DNA of 64,000 nt, from NCBI RefSeq assembly GCF_000373625.1, contig NZ_KB891994.1, forward strand, positions 372,001 to 436,000. The letters are read 5' to 3'. The stretch's first letter is position 1; each line of letters begins with the position of its first letter. A program made the position numbers and the translations under genes. Below the pieces are notes generated by a model. The model was not told where the DNA came from, searched no databases, and saw only the letters and a list, made by a program, of their open reading frames with translations. Shown here in pieces: positions 53,757 to 62,085 of this stretch. This stretch comes from Streptomyces sp. LaPpAH-108. Lineage in GTDB: Bacteria > Actinomycetota > Actinomycetes > Streptomycetales > Streptomycetaceae.

Positions 53757-54884
53757 TCAGTCCACTATGACCATCTCACGCGTGGTGTTGTTGAGGCGGC
53801 GCCCGCCGTCCTCGGTCACGGTCACGATGTCCTCGATGCGCACACCGAAGCGGCCGGGCAGATAGACACCGGGCTCCACGGAGAAGCACATGCCGGGCAC
53901 CAGGGGCTGCTCCTCGCCCTCGATCATGTACGGCGGCTCGTGCGTGGTGACGCCGATGCCGTGCCCGGTGCGGTGGATGAAGTACTCGCCGTACCCGCCG
54001 TCGGTGATCACCGCGCGGGCGGCGCGGTCCACCTCCTGGCAGGCCACCCCCGGCCGTACGGCCTCGAAGCCCGCCTGCTGGGCGGCGCGCACCAGGTCGT
54101 GGACGCGCCGCTCCTCGTCGGTGGGCTCGCCGACGTGCACCGTGCGCGTGGTGTCGGAGCCGTAGCCGTCCTTGAGGCCGCCGAAGTCGAGGACGACCAT
54201 GTCGCCGTGGCGGATGAAGCGGTCGCCGACCTCGTGGTGGGGGTTGGCGCCGTTGGGGCCCGAGCCGACGATGGTGAAGTCCACCTGGGAGTGGCCGAAG
54301 CGGCGCAGCAGGTCCGCGAGGTCCTGGGCCACGTCCGACTCGCGGCGGTCCGCGAAGGGCACCTTGCGGATCTCCTCGAACGCCGCGTCCGCCGCCGCAC
54401 CGGCCGCCGCGAGCAGTTCGACCTCGGCGGCGTCCTTGACCGCGCGCAGCATGGGCAGCGCGTCGGTGAGGGCGGCGTACGAGCTGTGCGGCAGGGCGCG
54501 CTGGAAGCCGAGCAGATGCATGGCCCAGGCGTTGTCGCTGACGCCGAAGCGGCCCCGGCCGTCGAGCAGGGAGGCGGTCATGGCGTACGGGTCGACGCCG
54601 TCGGTCCAGTCGCGCAGCCCGAGAGCGGTCGAACCGGCGGCGGCCTCCGCGTCGGGTGCCTCCAGCGTGGGCACGACGAGCACCGGCTCGCTGCCGGGCA
54701 CGAGCACCAGCAGGGTGAGCCGCTCTGTGGCGGCGGGCGGGGTGTAACCGGTCAGCCAGACCATGTCGGGTCCGGGCGCCACCAGCAGCCCGGCGAGTCC
54801 GGCCTCGGCCGCCTCCCGGGTGGCGCGGGCCATGCGGGCCCGGTAGTCGTCGGCGGTGAAGGGCGCAGGCGTACTACCGGTCAT
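53757..54884 (-). CDS. M24 family metallopeptidase (Xaa-Pro peptidase-like)
   Basis: A 375-residue creatinase/prolidase-type enzyme that should cleave Xaa-Pro bonds. Metal ligands are visible in VVLDFGGLKDGYGSDTTRT (two Asp), HRTGHGIG (His), SVEPGVY (Glu) and VRIEDIV (Glu). The N-terminal creatinase-like domain spans residues 10-140. The ATG at 54884 has GGAGG upstream, so the longer frame is not used. 237 bp follow to the PDZ gene, with GC-rich repeats but no gene. Confidence 0.9.
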   Translation of the reverse strand: MTGSTPAPFTADDYRARMARATREAAEAGLAGLLVAPGPDMVWLTGYTPPAATERLTLLVLVPGSEPVLVVPTLEAPDAEAAAGSTALGLRDWTDGVDPYAMTASLLDGRGRFGVSDNAWAMHLLGFQRALPHSSYAALTDALPMLRAVKDAAEVELLAAAGAAADAAFEEIRKVPFADRRESDVAQDLADLLRRFGHSQVDFTIVGSGPNGANPHHEVGDRFIRHGDMVVLDFGGLKDGYGSDTTRTVHVGEPTDEERRVHDLVRAAQQAGFEAVRPGVACQEVDRAARAVITDGGYGEYFIHRTGHGIGVTTHEPPYMIEGEEQPLVPGMCFSVEPGVYLPGRFGVRIEDIVTVTEDGGRRLNNTTREMVIVD

Positions 54885-55087
54885 CCGGGCCTCCGGGCGG
54901 TCGGGGTGCGGGAGCGAAGCGGTGCCGGGCAGCATCCTGCCCGCCCCGACCGGCGCGCGCGACCCGGTCGGGGTACGGCGCGGCAAGGACGCGCGGGGCG
55001 GTGGCGCGCGAGGCGGACGGGGCGCGTGGGCGGCACGGGGCCATCATCGCGGGCGGCGGCCCGGGCGACCAGCGGGTTTCCGGTGGC

Positions 55088-55128
55088 CCCGGTCAGGTGG
55101 GGCCCGGTCAGGTGGACCCGGTCAGGTC
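55088..55128 (-). repeat. Three tandem copies of the PDZ gene's 3' end
   Basis: CCCGGTCAGGTGG recurs at 55088, 55103 and (as CCCGGTCAGGTCA) 55117, 14-15 bp apart. The last copy includes the stop codon of the PDZ gene, and each copy carries an ACCTGA when read on the minus strand. Confidence 0.55.
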
Positions 55129-55709
55129 ACCACGCCCGGCACCGCCGTCAGACTCTGCTCCACCCCGTTCTGATGGCGCACGGTCACGATCACCTCCGCC
55201 CCCGGCCGCGCACCGGCCACCGCACGGGCCAGATCGGCGGCCGTGGCGATGGGCGTGGCGCCGAAGCGGACCAGGGCGTCGCCGCGCACCAGGCCCGCCG
55301 TATAGCCCGGGCCGGGCACGTGGACGGCGGTGATCAGCGCACCCGCCCTCTGCCCGTCGTCCACGGCTTCCAGACCGAGCGTGGCACCGGAGCGGGTCTC
55401 GGCGGCCCCGGCCGCGGCGGGAGCGGAGGCGGGGGCAGCGGCAGGGGCGGCGGGTGGGGCCGCGTGGTGTGGCCTCGCGCCCGGGATACCGAGGCCGAGA
55501 GCGCTGGCGCCGACAGCCCCCAGCCCGACCCCGGACAGCACCAGCACACTGCCGACGGAGAGGGAGAAGACCACGCTCCTGATCCGCCGCCCCCGCGACC
55601 GCGCGCCGTGCGGATGACCGGCGGGCGCCTGCTCGACCGGCCCGGTCCGCCCACTCTCGCTCCGCCCTCGTCCGGGCATCGGCCGGGCCCGCAACACACT
55701 CTGTTCCAT
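55122..55709 (-). CDS. Membrane-anchored PDZ domain protein
   Basis: A 195-residue protein. A basic N-terminus of about 45 residues is followed by one transmembrane helix (VVFSLSVGSVLVLSGVGLGAVGASAL), an Ala/Pro-rich linker, and a C-terminal PDZ domain (ALITAVHVPGPGYTAGLVRGDALVRFGATPI). There is no protease domain. It looks like a small extracytoplasmic peptide-binding adaptor. The partner is unknown. Confidence 0.78.
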   Translation of the reverse strand: MEQSVLRARPMPGRGRSESGRTGPVEQAPAGHPHGARSRGRRIRSVVFSLSVGSVLVLSGVGLGAVGASALGLGIPGARPHHAAPPAAPAAAPASAPAAAGAAETRSGATLGLEAVDDGQRAGALITAVHVPGPGYTAGLVRGDALVRFGATPIATAADLARAVAGARPGAEVIVTVRHQNGVEQSLTAVPGVVT

Positions 55710-55801
55710 GATTCCTTCGCCTCCCCCCGTGGCCTACCCAGGTCACCCGCCGCTGACGAGCCACGAACGGGTGACACGGCGCCGGGGCATCGGTGGGAAC
55801 G

Positions 55802-56668
55802 TCAGCGGTCGGCCGCCAGTCGCCCGACCAATTCCCCGACGGCACCCGCGAGCCCGGCCCCGTGCAGCAGCTCGGTGCGGTGCACCAGCCGGGGCGCGGC
55901 GAGCGGTACGGCGACCGTGCCCGCCACCGCGGCAGCCACGAACCGGGGCAGCAGCGCCAGCCCCTGCCCGGCCGCGACCAGCGTGGTGAGCGTCCGCACA
56001 TCGGTGCCCGCGTAGCCGAGCGCGGGCCGGAACGCACCGCCGCCGTTCACGGCCCGCAGCCGGGCGAGGGGTACGGCGGTGTCGGGGGCGTCGATCCAGC
56101 GGGCGTCGGCGAGGTCGGCCAGGCGCAGTCCGGGGCGCCCGGCGAGGGGGTGGGCGGTGGGCAGCAGGACGGCGAGGGGTTCCTCGGTGACGGCGCGGGA
56201 GGTCAGCGGCGCCACGTCGGGCAGCCGCAAGGGGTCGCTGGGTGCCGCCGGACCGTCGACCAGGCCGAGGTCGGCGCGCCCGGTGGCGACGGCTGCGGGG
56301 ATCTCGTCCGGGCCGAGCACCTGGACGCTCACGCCCGACAGCGGGAGCGCGGCGAGGACGCGCGGGCCGAGCGCCGTCGGTGTGGTCGCGAGGCTCACGC
56401 CGCTCGGCGGGGCCGCGGCCATGCGGATCACGTCGGCGCGGGCGGCGTCCAGGCGGAGCAGCAGCGGGGCCGCGTGCTCCAGCAGGCGTTCCCCGGCGGG
56501 GGTGGGGACGACGGGCCGGCGGCCGAGCAGCGGGGCACCGAGGTCCTGTTCGAGGGCGGCGATGTGCTGGGAGACCGCCGACTGCGTGTACCCCAACTCC
56601 CGTGCGGCGGCGGAGAACGAGGCCAGTCGCGCCACCGTGACATAGGTGCGCAGCAGATGCGGGTCCAT
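55802..56668 (-). CDS. LysR family transcriptional regulator
   Basis: A 288-residue LysR regulator. The N-terminal winged helix is typical (LLRTYVTVARLASFSAAARELGYTQSAVSQHIAALEQDLGAPLLGR). The effector domain follows from about residue 90. It is divergent from a glutamine-amidotransferase-like gene, with a 19-bp inverted repeat between them, which suggests it regulates itself and that neighbour. The ATG at 56668 is fixed by the conserved start of the DNA-binding domain. Confidence 0.9.
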   Translation of the reverse strand: MDPHLLRTYVTVARLASFSAAARELGYTQSAVSQHIAALEQDLGAPLLGRRPVVPTPAGERLLEHAAPLLLRLDAARADVIRMAAAPPSGVSLATTPTALGPRVLAALPLSGVSVQVLGPDEIPAAVATGRADLGLVDGPAAPSDPLRLPDVAPLTSRAVTEEPLAVLLPTAHPLAGRPGLRLADLADARWIDAPDTAVPLARLRAVNGGGAFRPALGYAGTDVRTLTTLVAAGQGLALLPRFVAAAVAGTVAVPLAAPRLVHRTELLHGAGLAGAVGELVGRLAADR

Positions 56669-56706
56669 GGCGCACAGCATCCCACGCCCATCAGTACTGC
56701 TTATCG

Positions 56707-56725
56707 ACGATGCATGAATCATCGT
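56707..56725. promoter_or_regulatory. Candidate LysR operator in the divergent promoter
   Basis: ACGATG-N7-CATCGT is an inverted repeat midway between the two divergent starts, in a locally AT-rich stretch. The spacing fits a LysR box. Confidence 0.5.
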
Positions 56726-56762
56726 TGGACGTGAACGGCAACGGCCGCCCAGGATGGCTGTC

Positions 56763-57494
56763 ATGACCGATACCGCAGTACGCACCGCCACCGTCGCCCT
56801 CGTCGGGGACCGCTCCCCCAACGTCGTCTCCCACACCCGCATACCGCGCCTTCTCGACGCCCTCGCCGAGCGGGACGGGCTGGTCCTGGACGCCTACTGG
56901 ATCCCCTCGGAGGACGCCGAGACCGAGGGGGCGGTACGCGGCTTCGACGCGGTGTGGGTGCTGCCGGGCAGCCCGTACCGCAGCGAGGCCGGTGTACTCG
57001 CGGCCGTCCGCACCGCACGGGAGGAGGGCGTCCCGTTCCTCGGCACGTGCGGCGGCTTCCAGCACACCCTGCTGGAGTTCGCCCGCAACGCCTGCGGGCT
57101 GACCGGTGTCGCGCACGCCGAGAACGACCCCGGTGCGGAGGACCTTCTGATCGAGCCGCTGGCCTGCTCCCTGGTGGGACACGAGGCGACGGTCGTCCTG
57201 GAGCCGGGCTCCCTGGCCGAGTCGGTGATCGGCTCACCGCGCACGGTCGAGCGGTACTTCTGCTCCTACGGCCCCTCCCGTCATCTCGACACGCTGCGCG
57301 CCCACGGCCTGCGGTTCTCCGGGCACGACACGGACGGCCAGGTCCGGGTCGCCGAAATCCCGGACCACCCCTTCTTCCTGGCCTCCCTCTTCCAGCCGGA
57401 GCTGTACGGCGACGGCTCCCGCCCGCACCCGATGATCCGGGCGCTGGGCCGGGCCGCGATCGAGCACGCCACGAAGGCCGCCCAGCCCGCCTGA
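56763..57494 (+). CDS. Class I glutamine amidotransferase-like protein (CTP synthase GATase-like)
   Basis: A 243-residue stand-alone domain similar to the glutaminase part of CTP synthase. The nucleophile elbow reads FLGTCGGFQH, where CTP synthase has G-I-C-L-G-M-Q. ALVGDRSPNVVSHTRIP and the C-terminal SLFQPEL also match this family. The catalytic Cys is present, but the expected His-x-Glu is reduced to Q-P-E near residue 209, so glutaminase activity is uncertain. ATG 56763 is chosen; 56754 is possible. Confidence 0.8.
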   Translation: MTDTAVRTATVALVGDRSPNVVSHTRIPRLLDALAERDGLVLDAYWIPSEDAETEGAVRGFDAVWVLPGSPYRSEAGVLAAVRTAREEGVPFLGTCGGFQHTLLEFARNACGLTGVAHAENDPGAEDLLIEPLACSLVGHEATVVLEPGSLAESVIGSPRTVERYFCSYGPSRHLDTLRAHGLRFSGHDTDGQVRVAEIPDHPFFLASLFQPELYGDGSRPHPMIRALGRAAIEHATKAAQPA

Positions 57495-57555
57495 CCCGGC
57501 CCGCTCGGATCCTGGCCCACCGGAGCCGCCCCGCCCGCGCGGACGGGAATCGCCG

Positions 57556-59715
57556 TCAGCCGATCAGCTGGAGTCGTGCCGGAGGCTGTCCCGGTACGAA
57601 GCGGTGGGCTCGGCCGCTCAGCCACTCCGCCTTGTAACGGTCCGCCGAGCGGTGCCAGTTGAGGATGCCCGCCAGCCAGTTCTGGAGGTCGAGCACATAG
57701 AGCGCCATCTCCGCGCGGGCTTCCTCGGACAAGCCGAAGTCCTCGTAGAGCACGGGGAGTTCATGGGCGATCACGTGCTCGAACTGTTCCATGCGCTGGG
57801 TCATCAGGTCGTGGACGACGGCGAGCGCGGCCGGGTAGTCGACGCCGAAGAAGTTCTGCACGACGAGGATCGCGTTGTGGATCTCGCCCTCGTACTCGAT
57901 CTCCTTCTGGTACGAGAACACGTCGTTGAGCAGACAGGCGTAGTCCATGGCGGCGTTCTCCAGCGAGCGCACCGGACCGCTGGCGTAGACCTCGGGCGGG
58001 ATGGCGGGGCCCCGGCCCGCCCGGCACATGCTCAGGGTGAGGTCGGAGCCGAAGGTGGCGCGGCGCATCTCCAGATAGTCGACCGGGTCCGGGACGCGGT
58101 TCTGGAGCTGGTTGGACAGCTCCCACACCCAGCTCTCCGTCATCACGTCCACCGCCGCCTTGAGGGTGACCCGCTGCTCGGCGGTCATCGGCGCCGTGGT
58201 CCGCTGCCACAGGTCGATCAGCGCGCGCTCCATGGCGTTGGCCGGGGCGATCTCCGGCGCCCCCTCCAGGGACATGCACCGGGAGAGCCGGGCTGTGGTG
58301 AGGCGGGCGGCGGCGAGGTCGCGGCGGTGTCCGTAGACGAGGGGGTAGTAGTCGTCGCCGTAGGTCCCCCAGGCGAGCCACTGGGCGCTGAGGTCGAGTG
58401 CCTCGGGGGTGGCGTCGGGGTCCAGTCCGGCGGAGCAGAGCGCGAGGTCGTAGGCGGCGAGTTTGTCCTCGTCCCAGACGCCCTCGCCGAGGATGCCCAT
58501 CCGGGTGCACCAGGCGACCAGGTTGCGGCGCGAGGCGTCAACGTGCGGGCTCAGCTCCAGCGGGAACGGCATGTGGAACTCGGGCAGCAGGGACGGTCCG
58601 ACCTTCTGGAACGGCACATGGGTGTGCCGCTGCAGCCGCTCGGTCGCCGCCGATGCCAGCAGGGCGGCGATGTCGGCGGCGGAGGCGCCCGGACCGCTCG
58701 GCAGCGCCCAGGGGGAGGTCGTACGTGCCCCCTTGTTCATGTAGCGGCTGGAGCGCAGATGCCACTCGTGGCCACCGCTCTGCCAGTCCTGGAGTCCCTT
58801 GGTGTACGCGGCGACGGCGGCGACCTCGTCCGGTCGGAGCCCGTTCTCCAGGGCGACGGCGGGGACTTCGGTGAGCGCGGTGTGCTCGAACTGGTGCAGG
58901 CGTGAGGTCAGGATGTCGTTGACGGTGTCGGCGGCCTGCTGGGTGGTGCAGTCGAAGAAGGTCTCCAGGACCAGGACGCCGTTGCTGTTCTCGCCCTCGT
59001 CCTCGACCTCGCGCTGGTAGGAGAAGAGGTCGTTGCGCAGGTGGACGGCGTCGGAGAAGGTCTCCATGAGCACGCGCAGCGGGCGGCTCTCGGCCACCGA
59101 CGCGGGCACCTCGGCCGTCGCGTACTCCACGAGACCGGCGGACCAGGGGGCGCCGCCCACCTTGCGGCGCATCTCGATGTACTCGACCGGGTTGGCGATC
59201 CGGCCCTCGTTGATGTTGGACAGCTCCCACAGCGACTCGTTGAGCAGATGCTCGGTCGCGACGGCGAACCGGCGGCGCCAGTCCACCGACATGGCCGGCA
59301 CCGTGCGCGCCCACAGATCGGCGAGCCCCGCCTCGACCGGGTTCTCCGGCTCCGGGACGGGCGTTTCGAGGTCGAGCGGCATGAACAGCGGCAGCCGGTC
59401 CAGGTGCGCCTTGCCCGCGGCCCGGTCCTGGGTGCGTTTGTACATGTCCAGGAAGTGGTCGTCGAAGAAGAACACCCACACGTACCAGTCGGTGATCAGC
59501 GAGAGCGCGGGCCCGTCGCAGTCGGGGTGGGTGTAGGCGCACAGCAGGCCGTAGTCGTGCGCTTCCAGGTCGGCCTGGTCCCAGATCCCGGAGCCTTCCA
59601 GCATCCCCATCTCGCGCGCCCACGCGGTCGAGTGGGCGCGCGCCTCGTCGACATGGGGATTGAGCCGCGCGGGATACGGCATGTAGAAGGGCGGGAGTTC
59701 GAACGGCTGCGTCAT
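57556..59715 (-). CDS. geoA: Germacradienol/geosmin synthase
   Basis: A bifunctional sesquiterpene synthase that converts farnesyl diphosphate to germacradienol and then geosmin. 719 residues in two terpene-cyclase domains. The N-terminal domain has the Mg-binding FDDHFLD near residues 84-90 and NDLFSYQRE. The C-terminal domain begins near residue 380 with FHMPFPLELSPHVD and has DDYYP and NDVFSYQKE. The ATG at 59715 (MTQPFELPPFYMPYP) is the usual start. Conserved in nearly all Streptomyces; responsible for the earthy smell. Confidence 0.96.
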   Translation of the reverse strand: MTQPFELPPFYMPYPARLNPHVDEARAHSTAWAREMGMLEGSGIWDQADLEAHDYGLLCAYTHPDCDGPALSLITDWYVWVFFFDDHFLDMYKRTQDRAAGKAHLDRLPLFMPLDLETPVPEPENPVEAGLADLWARTVPAMSVDWRRRFAVATEHLLNESLWELSNINEGRIANPVEYIEMRRKVGGAPWSAGLVEYATAEVPASVAESRPLRVLMETFSDAVHLRNDLFSYQREVEDEGENSNGVLVLETFFDCTTQQAADTVNDILTSRLHQFEHTALTEVPAVALENGLRPDEVAAVAAYTKGLQDWQSGGHEWHLRSSRYMNKGARTTSPWALPSGPGASAADIAALLASAATERLQRHTHVPFQKVGPSLLPEFHMPFPLELSPHVDASRRNLVAWCTRMGILGEGVWDEDKLAAYDLALCSAGLDPDATPEALDLSAQWLAWGTYGDDYYPLVYGHRRDLAAARLTTARLSRCMSLEGAPEIAPANAMERALIDLWQRTTAPMTAEQRVTLKAAVDVMTESWVWELSNQLQNRVPDPVDYLEMRRATFGSDLTLSMCRAGRGPAIPPEVYASGPVRSLENAAMDYACLLNDVFSYQKEIEYEGEIHNAILVVQNFFGVDYPAALAVVHDLMTQRMEQFEHVIAHELPVLYEDFGLSEEARAEMALYVLDLQNWLAGILNWHRSADRYKAEWLSGRAHRFVPGQPPARLQLIG

Positions 59716-59854
59716 GACCGGGTCCTGCCCGGCGGCGGAACGGGCCATCCGCCGCACAGCGGACGATCACACCATCGCGTGAACCATCCCCGCAATCGGG
59801 AACTTCCGGAACGCGACCCGCCGTTGGGGGAGACAGCCGACGGGCGCTCCCACG

Positions 59855-61045
59855 TCAATCCCGGGGGTTGACCTGGATCAGGGCGTGGGTGCCGCTGGTA
59901 CGCCAGGACCGGCCCTCCGCCGCGTTCAGGTCGGCCTCGGTGGCGGCCGTCAGGCCGGTGATCACGTCGGACTTGAGGGTGCGCAGGGTGGCGACGGGCC
60001 CGGGGAAGTAGGCAGTCACGTCGTGGAAGGGCGTGGTGGGCGGCCAGTACCGGTCGCCCACCAGGCGGCGGTAGTTGAGGTCGCCCTTGAAGAGGGTCAG
60101 CCGGGCCCGGGCGAACTCGGCACACAGGCCGTCCGGCAGCTCGGTGTACGGCAGCGGGGAGGCGAGGAAGGGATGGGTGCGTACGGTGAGGCGGCCGTCG
60201 GCCATGGCCGACCAGAGGAGGTCGCCGTAGTCGGCGGCGGCGCCGGAGGCGGACCGCAGGCGGGTCAGCGCGTCGACCACGTCGGCGGTCGTGGCGTCGG
60301 AGACGTAGTAGGGCCAGGGCTTGACGTAGAGGACGGCGCGGGCGATCCGGTGCTCGGCGAGGAGGTGGGCGGTCAGCAGCAGGTCGGGGACGAGTTCGCG
60401 GCCCGCGTTGTCGGCGACCAGGCAGAGGGTGCCGGTGCCGTCCGGCGGGAGCAGCGACCAGAGGGTGTCGCTGTCGTCGGCGACGAGACCCGGCGTGGCC
60501 TCGCCCGACGCGGCGCCCTCGGCGGACAGCTGGAAGCTGAGGTCGGCGCGGTTGCCCCAGAGCGAGCCGTGCAGCAGGGCGCGTCCGCGTTCCTCGGGCG
60601 ACTTGCCCTGGAGCGCGTCGAGCGCGGCCAGTTCCTCCCGCGTCTCCGGGGAGCCGAGTTCGGCGTACTTGAAGGGGCGGAAGGGGTCGACGCCCTGCCA
60701 GGGGCCGGGGGCGAAGTAGCCGACGGCGTCGAGGAGTACGCGGTAGAAGTAGCTCTCGGCCCACAGCCAGGGCACCTCGAACCAGGACCGGCCGACATGG
60801 CCCGCGAGTCCCCACTCCAGCCAGCGGGCCCGGTCGTCGGGGTCCGTTTCCGCGGGCAGGTCCTCGATGACGCCCTCGGTGCAGGAGCGGAGCAGGCCGT
60901 CCAGCGCGCGGTGCTGCGCGGGGCCGTAGGGAGAGGCGTCCCGCACCTGCCGGATGATCGCGGGGTGCCGCTCGGCCAGCGTGCGGTGCGGGAAGGAGCC
61001 GGGCTCGTCGCCGGTGATCACGGGGGCGGTGGGGGCGTCGGACAT
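59855..61045 (-). CDS. ARMT1-type damage-control phosphatase (DUF89) family protein
   Basis: A 396-residue protein of the DUF89 metal-dependent phosphatase family. LVADNAGREL and LTLFKGDLNYRRLVGDRYW carry the Asp/Asn metal site and the conserved GDLNYR loop. Family members remove phosphate from damaged sugar-phosphate metabolites. It lies between geosmin synthase and a TetR gene on the same strand, but no functional link is evident. Confidence 0.85.
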   Translation of the reverse strand: MSDAPTAPVITGDEPGSFPHRTLAERHPAIIRQVRDASPYGPAQHRALDGLLRSCTEGVIEDLPAETDPDDRARWLEWGLAGHVGRSWFEVPWLWAESYFYRVLLDAVGYFAPGPWQGVDPFRPFKYAELGSPETREELAALDALQGKSPEERGRALLHGSLWGNRADLSFQLSAEGAASGEATPGLVADDSDTLWSLLPPDGTGTLCLVADNAGRELVPDLLLTAHLLAEHRIARAVLYVKPWPYYVSDATTADVVDALTRLRSASGAAADYGDLLWSAMADGRLTVRTHPFLASPLPYTELPDGLCAEFARARLTLFKGDLNYRRLVGDRYWPPTTPFHDVTAYFPGPVATLRTLKSDVITGLTAATEADLNAAEGRSWRTSGTHALIQVNPRD

Positions 61046-61066
61046 GCCGTCACCGTACCCCGCCGG

Positions 61067-61714
61067 TCAGGCGGCCCTGATCTCCCGCTCCAGCTGCGTG
61101 GCGAGGGCGAGATAGCGGGGGCGGCGGTGCACCGGGACCAGGCCCCGGAGCATCAGGAACCACATCTCGGCGACCCTGCGCGGCAGCCGCGCGACCGGCT
61201 CGATGGAGCGCCCGGCGACCCGGGTGCCGACGAAGAAGCAGACGAGGGAGTGGGCGACGGTCCCGGCGTCCACGTCGGGGTGCAGATCCGAGTCCTTGAC
61301 GGCACCGGCGAACTTCCGGGTCGCGAACTCCAGCCACTCGGTGAACGGATGGCGCAGCGGCGGGCGTACGGACACATCGGCGGTGACGAGCCGCAGCCCG
61401 GCGCGCGGCACCGGGTCGTCCACGGCGAGGCGGGCGATGCCGAAGGTGGTGCGCATCAGGCACTCCAGGGAGGAGCGGCCCCGGCTCTCGGCGTCGGCCA
61501 CCACCTGCCGCACGGCCGCGGCCTGGAGTTCCAGGATCGCGTGGGCCAGATCCTCCTTGGCAGCGAAGTGGAAGTACAACGCGCCCTTGGTGACACCGGC
61601 GTGCCCCACGATGTCACTCAGACTGGTGGATTCGTAGCCCTGCCGGTCGAAGAGATCGGCGGCAGCCGCGATGATCGTCGCCCGGGTCTGTTCAGCGCGC
61701 AACTGCCTCGCCAT
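61067..61714 (-). CDS. TetR family regulator, gamma-butyrolactone receptor-like
   Basis: A 215-residue regulator similar to ScbR/ArpA-type autoregulator receptors. MARQLRAEQTRATIIAAAADLFDRQGYESTSLSDIVGHAGVTKGALYFHFAAKEDLA is the characteristic DNA-binding region of that family, and the C-terminal domain keeps the Trp-containing pocket (FTEWLEF, EMWFLMLRGL). An ARE-like site overlaps its promoter, so autorepression is likely. No AfsA-type synthase gene is in the window, so it may answer a signal made elsewhere or act as a pseudo-receptor. Confidence 0.85.
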   Translation of the reverse strand: MARQLRAEQTRATIIAAAADLFDRQGYESTSLSDIVGHAGVTKGALYFHFAAKEDLAHAILELQAAAVRQVVADAESRGRSSLECLMRTTFGIARLAVDDPVPRAGLRLVTADVSVRPPLRHPFTEWLEFATRKFAGAVKDSDLHPDVDAGTVAHSLVCFFVGTRVAGRSIEPVARLPRRVAEMWFLMLRGLVPVHRRPRYLALATQLEREIRAA

Positions 61715-61732
61715 CGACCGACCCCTCTCATG

Positions 61733-61758
61733 AACGAACGGGACACGCGGTTTGTTTT
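61733..61758 (-). promoter_or_regulatory. ARE-like operator of the butyrolactone-receptor-like gene
   Basis: AACGAACGGG and CGGTTTGTTTT form an imperfect inverted repeat, starting 19 bp upstream of the TetR start. The AAC-AAAC-rich arms resemble autoregulatory elements bound by ScbR-type proteins. Confidence 0.5.
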
Positions 61759-61812
61759 AACCCCGCGCATACGATAACTCACCGCAGGGGAACGGGAGTC
61801 CAGGAGGACGCA

Positions 61813-62085
61813 ATGGATTTCGGCCACTTCCGGAGCGCGTCGCCCCGCTTCCGCCCAGCGGGGCGGTGCACGGTGTTTCCACACTCCAGCAAGGGAGTTG
61901 AGGCACTCCGCTTGTGCTGTTCGGTCGGGATCGAGCCAAGTGTGCGTACCCGTACGACAGATGAGCGCGGTGACGCTACGCGCGTGGAAACAGCCCGCGC
62001 GGTCGGTCTGAACGGCACGCTCCCCACGCGCGTACTGGTGGGGACAGCCCTGTTCCCGCGCCCGCCGAGGAGGCGTCCCGGATGA
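61813..62085 (+). CDS. Possible small ORF coupled to the LPMO gene
   Basis: A 90-codon frame with an excellent AGGAGG ribosome site 5 nt before its ATG and a stop that overlaps the LPMO start (ATGA). These favour translation. Against it, the middle third has many A/T-ending codons, unlike the neighbours, and the product is basic with no recognisable domain (RLCCSVGIEPSVRTRTTDERG). It may be a regulatory leader or a small unknown protein. Without it, 61715-62081 has no gene. Confidence 0.4.
   Translation: MDFGHFRSASPRFRPAGRCTVFPHSSKGVEALRLCCSVGIEPSVRTRTTDERGDATRVETARAVGLNGTLPTRVLVGTALFPRPPRRRPG

Noticed and set aside
53091..56015. A 974-codon plus-strand open frame
   Set aside because: It crosses antisense to the APH-like, M24 peptidase and PDZ genes and has Gly/Arg/Val-rich low-complexity content.
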